DNA from: Verrucomicrobiota bacterium
GTDB lineage: Bacteria; Verrucomicrobiota; Verrucomicrobiia; Limisphaerales; JACPZS01
DNA length: 43,790 nucleotides
Direction of reading: 5' to 3'
Assembly (NCBI GenBank): GCA_016195385.1
Contig: JACPZS010000126.1
Location: 1-43,790 of the forward strand
Positions 9,010 through 15,800 of the stretch are shown here, one piece after another. Position 1 is the stretch's first letter, and the number at the start of each line of letters is the position of its first letter. The notes under the pieces were generated by a model. It had not been told where the DNA came from. It searched no databases and worked only from the letters and a program-made list of their open reading frames with translations. Both the position numbers and the translations under genes were made by a program.

Positions 9010-10368
9010 ATGAAAAAGAAGTCCGCACTCAAAAAACCAACGCCGCTCTACCGGCAGAAAACGCCAAAGCGGAAAAATCCGTTGAGTCGTAGAGATCCGT
9101 TGTGCGACGACTCTGAGCCCGGCTCTTATGTTCTTCGTGAAGAACCGCCGGAAATCCCGCCGCGCCGCGCGCCGCGCTGCGTCGAACTTTTCGCGGGTGC
9201 TGGCGGCCTCGCGCTTGCCGCGTCGAACGCTGGCTTCGAGCACGACGCTGTGCTCGAATACAATCACGACGCCTGCGAGACAATCCGCGCGAACCAACGA
9301 CGCGGTTATGAGCTTGTGCGCCATTGGCCGCTCCTTGAGGGCGACGTTCACAACCAGGATTTCCAAACGTGGAACGGGCGCGTGGACATGGTTTCGGGCG
9401 GCCCGCCATGCCAGCCTTTTTCCATCGGCGGCAAGCATGGAGCGATGGGTGACCGCCGAAACCTTTTCCCCGAGGCGGCGCGTGCGGTGCGCGAGATTCA
9501 GCCGCGCGCGTTCGTGTTTGAGAATGTCAAAGGACTGCTGCGCGAATCCTTCGCAAAGTATTTTGGCTACATCGTGCTTCAACTTTCGTTTCCGCGCGTA
9601 ACGCTTCGCGCGGGTGAAGACTGGACGGAACACCTCGCGCGACTTGAGCGCATCAAGACGAAGGGAACCGAGCCGGATTTGCGATACAGCGTTGTGTGGC
9701 GACTGCTCAACGCGGCCGACTACGGCGTTCCGCAGCGACGCGAGCGCGTTTTCATCGTCGGGTTCCGTTCAGACATCCGCGTCCCGTGGTCGTTTCCATC
9801 GGCGACACATTCGCGCGAAGCGTTGCTGAGGGCGCAATGGGGCACAGGCGATTATTGGGAGCGTCACGAAATCACGCAACGGAACCGTCCCGAGATGCCT
9901 TCGCGCTTTGCGCGATTTGCGAACGACCCGCAGCTAATTCGGCAGCCCTTTGGGCGGATGCCGTGGCGCACAGTCCGCGATGCAATCGCAGACTTGGGTG
10001 AGCCAACGCGCACCGAGAGTGGCGCGCGATTTCCGAACCACGTTTTGCAGCCCGGCGCACGCTCATATGCGGGTCACACGGGCAGCCCGCTCGACGAACC
10101 CGCGAAGACGCTGAAAGCTGGAGACCACGGCGTCCCCGGCGGCGAGAACATGTTGCGCTACCCGAATGGCGACGTGCGGTATTTCTCAGTGCGCGAGTCG
10201 TGCCGCCTCCAAGCGTTTCCCGACGACTACGTTTTTGAGGGCAGTTGGACGGAGAACATGCGGCAACTCGGCAACGCCGTTCCTGTCGAACTCGGCGAAG
10301 TCGTGTTGCGCAGCGTGCGCGCCGCGCTCGAACGTCATGATGCAACCGCGACGCCTCGCTTGTTCTAA
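9010..10368 (+). CDS. DNA cytosine-5 methyltransferase of a restriction-modification system
   Basis: A 452-residue C5-cytosine methyltransferase. Motif I is VELFAGAGGLALA (about 58-70), motif IV holds the catalytic cysteine in GGPPCQPFS (about 132-140), motif VI is ENV (about 171), motif VIII is QRRERVFIVG (about 242), and motifs IX-X (RESCRLQAFPDDYVF, QLGNAVP) lie near the C-terminus. The target-recognition region is the variable part between VIII and IX. I chose the ATG at 9010 (MKKKSALKKPT) over an upstream TTG at 8968 because the added residues resemble no domain. The stop codon shares one base with the next start (TAATG). The Eco29kI-like endonuclease that follows suggests methylation within CCGCGG; this is inferred from the family, not shown. 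Confidence 0.95.
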   Translation: MKKKSALKKPTPLYRQKTPKRKNPLSRRDPLCDDSEPGSYVLREEPPEIPPRRAPRCVELFAGAGGLALAASNAGFEHDAVLEYNHDACETIRANQRRGYELVRHWPLLEGDVHNQDFQTWNGRVDMVSGGPPCQPFSIGGKHGAMGDRRNLFPEAARAVREIQPRAFVFENVKGLLRESFAKYFGYIVLQLSFPRVTLRAGEDWTEHLARLERIKTKGTEPDLRYSVVWRLLNAADYGVPQRRERVFIVGFRSDIRVPWSFPSATHSREALLRAQWGTGDYWERHEITQRNRPEMPSRFARFANDPQLIRQPFGRMPWRTVRDAIADLGEPTRTESGARFPNHVLQPGARSYAGHTGSPLDEPAKTLKAGDHGVPGGENMLRYPNGDVRYFSVRESCRLQAFPDDYVFEGSWTENMRQLGNAVPVELGEVVLRSVRAALERHDATATPRLF

Positions 10369-11165
10369 TGCCACACAAGCCTACCGAAATTCTCGCGGAA
10401 ATAATCAAGTTGGCGCAAACGCTTCCGACCAACCCGGCTGATTACGCGGAACTTTCATCGCATAAGCGACGCGCTATTCGTCGCGACCTCGAAGGTGCAA
10501 TCCTGCGCCTCAATGCTGCGGGGCAATCGCTGGATTTCATTCGTCAGCCGAAACACGTCTTCGATCCGACGAGTCCAAAGGTTATCGGCGATCTGGTCGC
10601 TCACACGTTGCTGGCCCAAGACAAGGAACCACTCGCCACCGCCGTAAAGCAATCGTTCTACGGTGCCGGCGTCTATGCCATTTATTACAGTGGGCCGTTC
10701 GATTGCTACGCGCCAATCTCAGGCAAGGAACATCCAATCTATGTGGGCAAAGCTGATCCTGACGCCTTGCACGCGCCCACTCCCGAAGAACAGGGAGTGG
10801 CGCTCCACACTCGGCTCAAGGATCATAACCGCACCATCGGAAGCGCGGACAATCTCGATCTCGGCGATTTCCAATGCCGCTATCTCGTCGTGCGCAGCGC
10901 TTGGGTGGAGACTGCGGAAGACCTGCTCATTGATTGGTTCCGTCCGGTCTGGAACAGGCAAATGAAAGTCTGCCAAGGCTTCGGCAAACACGGGGACAAC
11001 CCGGATACTCGCTCAAATAAGCGCTCTCCGTGGGATGCGCTTCATGCGGGGCGAGCATGGGCAACTTCGGAAGAAAACACGCCAAGCAAAAAGACCGTCG
11101 CGGAAATCCGCGCGGACATCGCCGAGCACTTCAAAAAGCATCCGCCAAAAAGTAGCCGTGGCTGA
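10368..11165 (+). CDS. Eco29kI-type restriction endonuclease (GIY-YIG fold)
   Basis: A 265-residue protein matching the Eco29kI/NgoMIII family of type II endonucleases. The GIY-YIG elements are all present: GAGVYAIYYSG (about 100-110), HPIYVGKADP (about 122-131), the active-site Arg and His in LHTRLKDHNRTIG (about 146-158), then NLDLGDFQCRYLVV, the metal-binding Glu in VETAEDLLIDWF (near 181) and the terminal Asn in RPVWNRQ (near 195). The C-terminal GFGKHGDNPDTRSNKRSPWD and HAGRAWA segments also follow Eco29kI. Family members cut CCGCGG, so that is the expected target. About 50 residues precede the first motif beyond the Eco29kI length. It overlaps both the methyltransferase (one base) and vsr (eight bases), so the three are translated from one message. 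Confidence 0.93.
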   Translation: MPHKPTEILAEIIKLAQTLPTNPADYAELSSHKRRAIRRDLEGAILRLNAAGQSLDFIRQPKHVFDPTSPKVIGDLVAHTLLAQDKEPLATAVKQSFYGAGVYAIYYSGPFDCYAPISGKEHPIYVGKADPDALHAPTPEEQGVALHTRLKDHNRTIGSADNLDLGDFQCRYLVVRSAWVETAEDLLIDWFRPVWNRQMKVCQGFGKHGDNPDTRSNKRSPWDALHAGRAWATSEENTPSKKTVAEIRADIAEHFKKHPPKSSRG

Positions 11166-11577
11166 CACGCTTACTGCCGTCGAACGCTCAGAGCGGATGT
11201 CGCGCATTCGCTCACACGGAAACCGCGCGACGGAACTTCGGCTTATCGCGTTGATGCGCGAGCATCGCATCACCGGCTGGCGACGCGGAGCGCCGCTGCT
11301 GGGCAAACCCGATTTCGTTTTCCGCGCGGCAAAGCTCGCGGTTTTTGTGGACGGTTGCTTTTGGCATGGCTGTCCACGCCATGCGCGCATTCCGAAAACC
11401 CGCGTCGCATTTTGGAAAGCCAAACTCGCTCGGAACGCGCAGCGCGACCGCGAAGTCAAAAGCACACTCCGAAGGCGCGGCTGGCGTGTGCTCCGCATTT
11501 GGGAACATGAGCTTGCCCAGAGAAACGAGGCACAATTGTTGCGGCGGATTCGCGCCGCCCTTTCAGGGCTTGGGTGA
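11158..11577 (+). CDS. vsr: Very short patch repair endonuclease Vsr
   Basis: A 139-residue Vsr endonuclease, close to the family norm. It shows ERSERMSRIRSHGNRATELRL near the N-terminus, the catalytic Asp in GKPDFVF, the FVDGCFWHGCPRH zinc and active-site block, then FWKAKLARNAQRDREV and GWRVLRIWEHEL. The usual third zinc-ligand cysteine in the WEC motif is His here, which could still bind zinc. It nicks 5' of the T in T:G mismatches arising by deamination of 5-methylcytosine and so protects the methylated sites of the linked enzyme. I chose the GTG at 11158 (MADTLTAVERSERM) because family homology begins there; the frame stays open upstream to an ATG at 11035, inside the endonuclease gene, with no homology. 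It overlaps the endonuclease stop by eight bases. Confidence 0.93.
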   Translation: MADTLTAVERSERMSRIRSHGNRATELRLIALMREHRITGWRRGAPLLGKPDFVFRAAKLAVFVDGCFWHGCPRHARIPKTRVAFWKAKLARNAQRDREVKSTLRRRGWRVLRIWEHELAQRNEAQLLRRIRAALSGLG

Positions 11578-11682
11578 TTTGAGGGCGCTGCCCCGGGGCG
11601 GCAGTCGTTTCACTTCGCTTCCCTTGGAGTGTTTTTTTTCGCGATCTCAACCTTTTCAGTTTGAGCCTCCTCACGTCGGCTG

Positions 11683-11841
11683 CTACGGCTTGAAAAGCTT
11701 TTCTACCTTCGTCTTCACCGCTGTATCCATCTTGATGAGCGGCGGCTAGGGGCGTTTGAAACCTTCACCAGGGAGTTTCTTCGTCGCAGCAATACCGAGT
11801 TTGCTGCCGTTGGCCATTTCGCTGATGGCATGGTCGAGCAT
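11683..11841 (-). pseudogene. Decayed copy A of a small gene (internal stop)
   Basis: Reading on the minus strand from an ATG at 11841 gives MLDHAISEMANGSKLGIAAT, then KKLPGEGFKRP, then a TAG where the partner copy at 12671-12846 has TGG (Trp). In the same frame homology continues after the stop as PPLIKMDTAVKTKVEKLFKP before a second stop at 11685-11683. Differences from the partner in the KKLPGEGFKRP segment are mostly synonymous (TTA/CTC, CCG/CCT, GGC/GGT, GGG/GGT), showing that this frame was once protein-coding. The function of the ancestral protein is unknown. The copies are about 1,000 bases apart and flank the nucleotidyltransferase-like gene. Confidence 0.65.
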
Positions 11842-11856
11842 GTCAGGCAAGGCTGC

Positions 11857-12021
11857 TCACAATTCCTCCGTCTTCTTGAACGGCAGGCCACGTTCGCCGT
11901 TGAAAAGCTGGCGCAGACGGCGGTCGCTGGAACTGCTGGGGCGGCGGATGATTTCCGGCGCGACGCGGTTGCCGGTCTCGCGCCGGGCGCGGCGGCCCTT
12001 GAGCCAGTCGGCCCAGCTCAT
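11857..12021 (-). CDS. Hypothetical 54-residue protein
   Basis: A small basic protein with the segments MSWADWLKGRRARRETGNR and LRQLFNGERGLPFKKTEEL. Its ATG at 12021 lies four bases after the stop of the nucleotidyltransferase-like gene. A longer alternative start at 12078 would overlap that gene by 53 bases. I do not recognise the family. The tight spacing suggests it is co-translated with the upstream gene and could be its partner, but it could also be a chance frame in a decaying region. Confidence 0.4.
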   Translation of the reverse strand: MSWADWLKGRRARRETGNRVAPEIIRRPSSSSDRRLRQLFNGERGLPFKKTEEL

Positions 12022-12025
12022 CGGC

Positions 12026-12655
12026 TCATTCGACGGAATCGTAGGGACTCCGGATCTCGATAGTTTTTGCTTGTTCATCGGTCAATGCTTTCACGTCCGA
12101 CCAGTTGGCGTAGGCGCTGGTGCTGGCGAGTCGTTTGACTTCGTTCCAATCGATCTCGACTTCGCCTTCCAGCGCGGCCGCCAGAATCTTTTTAGCACAG
12201 TCCTGCGCGGGCGGATAGTCTTGCGGGTATTTCGAAACGAGGACGCGCTCCACGAGCAACTCCTCAACGGGTGCGACCTTCACGTCGCCGAACGGGGCGG
12301 AAATCGTGCGCACGCGGGTGCGGGCCAGATTCTCAAAGGCACCCAGGATGTCGAGGTAGGCACCGGCGACTTGCCAACTGCGCGGGCCTCCTTTCGCCGC
12401 GAGTCGGCCCATGATTTCCTGCCGGAGCCGGACGGTTAGCGGGTCGCGCGATTTCAGCACGCAGAGATCTACGTCGCCCGAAGTGTACGCACCTTCGGTG
12501 TAAAATTCGATCGCGGACCCACCCACGACGACCAGCTCAACCCCGTGCTCCGCGAACAACGCGGAACAGAGCGAGGCGAGTTTCAGGTGCTTTACGGTCA
12601 CGTCGGTTTCGCCTGTAATGTCGGTGAGGGCCGTTTGGATCTGTTCGTTATTCAT
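12026..12655 (-). CDS. Nucleotidyltransferase-fold protein (DUF6036/AbiEii-like)
   Basis: A 209-residue protein with the polymerase-beta-type nucleotidyltransferase signature: VVVGGSAIEFYTEGAYTSGD followed by VDL, i.e. GGS and a DxD pair 17 residues apart (about residues 45-66). A later acidic residue in AYLDILGAF (about residue 103) could be the third metal ligand. The C-terminal half (VAPVEELLVERVLVSKYP, then ACAKKIL-like helices) resembles DUF6036 and AbiEii/MNT-type proteins, many of which sit in toxin-antitoxin or phage-defence modules. Here the gene is bracketed by two broken copies of a small gene and followed by a 54-residue frame, which hints at a degraded accessory module. Whether it is active is unknown; the visible active-site residues are intact. 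Confidence 0.75.
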   Translation of the reverse strand: MNNEQIQTALTDITGETDVTVKHLKLASLCSALFAEHGVELVVVGGSAIEFYTEGAYTSGDVDLCVLKSRDPLTVRLRQEIMGRLAAKGGPRSWQVAGAYLDILGAFENLARTRVRTISAPFGDVKVAPVEELLVERVLVSKYPQDYPPAQDCAKKILAAALEGEVEIDWNEVKRLASTSAYANWSDVKALTDEQAKTIEIRSPYDSVE

Positions 12656-12670
12656 GAAATCCGAGCCTTG

Positions 12671-12846
12671 TTACGTCGGCTGCCGAGGATTGAAAAGCTT
12701 TTCCATCTTCGCCCTCCACGGCTCCATCCATTCCGATGAACTGCGGCCAGGGGCGTTTGAACCCTTCGCCCGGTAATTTCTTCGCCGCATCGATGCTGAG
12801 TTTGCTGCCACTGGCGTACAGCTCTCGCTTCGAGTTCGCGCTGAAT
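12671..12846 (-). pseudogene. Decayed copy B of a small gene (no start, frameshift)
   Basis: On the minus strand the frame reads ELYASGSKLSIDAAKKLPGE, then GFKRPWPQFIGMDGAV, matching copy A at 11683-11841. After the GAV the homologous ending (AKMEKLFNPRQPT then stop at 12673-12671) is found only in another frame, so a one-base indel lies near 12715. No ATG, GTG or TTG start is seen in frame upstream before the end of the giant CotH gene at 12853. It ends 16 bases before the nucleotidyltransferase-like start. Both the loss of the start and the frameshift mark it as a remnant. Confidence 0.65.
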
Positions 12847-12852
12847 CCGCCG

Positions 12853-15800
12853 TTACGGCAGCTTCACGCGGTAAAAGCGTGTTGCGTTGGCGGTCGCATC
12901 CGTCACGCTGCCGGAGTTGCTTCCCGGTGGCGCAATGAAAGTGCGCAGCAGTTGCCACGCGCCGGAGTTGAAGTTGTCCCGGAACTGAATGGTGTAGCGG
13001 CGGCCAGGCACGGTGTTGAACTGCAAACTTAATTCGCCCGTCAACAGACGTGCGGCCTCGATTTGGAAAAGGCTTCCCGCATCCTGTGGTGAGGTGCCCG
13101 CGAGGAATTCCTGCCAGTTGTTGAATCCGTCGTTGTCGGGATCGGCGAGCGCTCCGTTCTCGCCGGCAGCGGAAAAAGGATCCAAACCGTTGGCAATTTC
13201 CCAACGATCCGGCAGGCCGTCGCCATCGGTGTCGGCGTCGCCGGGGCTGGGTGGCGCGGCGAACCAGTTCGCCGGGTCGTCGCCGAAAGCCGCCGTATCG
13301 CGTCGCACGAGCGCGAGGCCGGTGCCGGCGGCGTTCGTTGGCCAGGGCGCGCCGGCGCGAAACGCAATTCGCTCGACGAGGACTTGCGGCACTTCAAGTC
13401 CGTTGGCCGCGGCGCGAATTTCCGGCACGCCGGACCGCCGCAATTTGATCTCATCCCCGGCGTTGTCCAGCTGCCCCTGCCACGGGCCGACCAATGGCGC
13501 GGTGAGTTCGAGGCCGTAGCGCGCGCGGAAAGCGGCGGCGGCATTTTCATCCGCGAGGGGATCAAAGCTGACGACGACGAGATAACTCTTGGCCGGCAGG
13601 ATGGTTCCGGCCGGGAAATCAAAGTCCACCGCGCCGCGCAGCCGCCAGGTGTTTTCGGGATGGGCCGGATCGTAGAGCACGACGGCTTCGGTGGAAAGAT
13701 TTTGCAACTCGATAAATTCATCGAGCGAGTTTTGCGCGAGTCCGTTGAGCGCTGGCGCAAACATGATTTCGCTGATGACCACGGGGCCGACGCGCGGGCC
13801 GGCGTTCGTCACGCCGAGGGAGGGGCGCGTTTGTTCGACGAGAAAATCCTCGCCGACGCTGTTCACGTGGCGGCCAAGTGTGGCGCTCGTTTCGACCGCG
13901 CCAAATTGGAAGCCATGAAACCAGCCGGTGAGATTGCCATTGGCGTCAGCGGAGAAAACGTAAGCCTCATCGCCGAATTTGCTGAACGCAAAACCGGTCG
14001 CGCCGGCCGTCTGGAAATCACTTGTGTCGAAAACAACGTAAGCGTTGGCGTCGATTGAGGTGGGCGGAATGCGGAATTTTTTGGGCGTGCGGAAGTCATC
14101 CGACAAAAACCAGCCGGTGACGTCGATGGGCTGCGCGTTCGGGTTGTAAAGCTCGAGCGCGTCGAGTTCAGTTGCGCCCGGATTGGAGCGAACCTCGTTG
14201 ATGAAGATGGGAGGAAGGCTCACCGGCATCGGATCGATTTGGCCTGGTGAACCGCCGACGTTCGCGCTGAGACGCCAGCTCGATTGCGCGCCGAGTTCAC
14301 TTGAAGGAATTGTTTCGTCGGCGAGCACGAGCGAGAAGCCAAATCCGTCTGCGAGCGGAAACCAATCGCCGGCGAAGGTGAAATCAACGATCGGTTGCTG
14401 CAGCGGCCCTTCCAGCCGGAGTCGCTCGCCGCTTTGTGCCAACGAACCTGTAAAATCACCGACGACATTCGTGATGGCCGGGTAGCGCGAAACAAACGCC
14501 GCGCGATTTTTCGCGACGAGGACACGTTCGCCGGGAGCGAGCGCGCTCACTCCACTGGTCGCGCTGAATGCGAATTGGATTCCATCCGTGAAACGATAGC
14601 CCGCGAGGTTCACGGGACTCGTGCTGCTGTTTTTCAATTCGATGAATTCAAAATCCGTGGCGGTGTTGGTGCTGCTCGCGGACGCCGCTGGATGAAACAT
14701 GATCTCCGTGACGATGAGCGGCGGCGGCGCGACGGTGAACGTCGCCGCGATGGCGCGCGACCACGGGCTGGAAAGCGGCGGGCCGTTGCGCTGGCGGACT
14801 TTGGAATTGAAGGCGCGCGCCACGAGACGCGCGCTGGCTTCGATGCGGATTGGTTCGCTATAAACGGTTGCGTTCAGCGAAATGTTGCCTTGCGGCAAAC
14901 GAGGGTCGCTGCCGTCGAGCGTGAAATAAACCGTCGCGTTCGTTTGCACCAAGATCGAGACGATCGATCCCGGCGCGACGAGTCCGCCGCCAGCGCTCAA
15001 CGCGGGCGGTTGCGCGATCTGCTGGTCGATGTAATCCACGCGGTTCGAAAGCCAGTTTTTCATGCGATCAATTTCGCTCTGGTAGGTTCCGCCACGCAGC
15101 CCAATCTTCCACCTCTTGCGTTCGCGTGGCTGCGCCTGCCGCACTTCGTCGGTCAAGCGATCAATCAGCGCGTTCATGTTCGTGCGGGAAAGGTGTGTCT
15201 CGCGCAGCTCCTGGTAGCGGTCGATCCATTTTTGCCAGAAGTCAGGATCGCGTAATAATCTTGTCCACCAGCCGGTGCCAAAAAACGGGCCGGTGTTCCA
15301 GTTACGCGGGTTCTGATCGCGGCCGTCGGTCGAACCGAGCGCGCGGTCGAAGTCCCAGTGCGGCCCGTATGTGATTTTCCCATTCCGTGGTTTGTGAAGA
15401 TATGTGCTGAGCACCATCGCATCGACGTTGCCGCTCAAGACTTCCAACACGTGGAAATCGACGCCCGCATCCACGTCAAAGTAGGCGGGGTAACCCAGTT
15501 GGGAATCGGTCCAATCTGCAGCGCCGAGCGCTTTGCCGAACTCAGCGAAAAAATCCTTGAGGTATTGCCGTTGCGGCGCGCGCGCGGCCAACTTGATCGT
15601 CCGCTCGTTCGGATCGACATAAACCATCTGTTGTCCGGCGCCCACGAAACCGCTCTCGCCGGGGCCGGTGCGATCCACCTTGAACGCATAGCCGCCGGTG
15701 ACTTCCGGAGGATTGATGTGTTCGGGTTCGAGTTTGTCGATGTCGATGCGGTGTTTGCCGATTTTGATTTTTTCTTCGAGCACGTAGATGCCGAAATAAT

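Noticed and set aside
7420-9633. A 737-codon reverse frame across the aldolase-dehydrogenase gene
   Set aside because: It is the antisense shadow of a clearly coding gene: Arg/Ala/His-rich composition with no domain pattern, and the forward frame has intact catalytic motifs.
11588-11639. CTGCC/GGCAG hairpin followed by a run of eight T after vsr
   Set aside because: The T-run is about 27 bases beyond the stem, too far for an intrinsic terminator, and the stem is only five bases.
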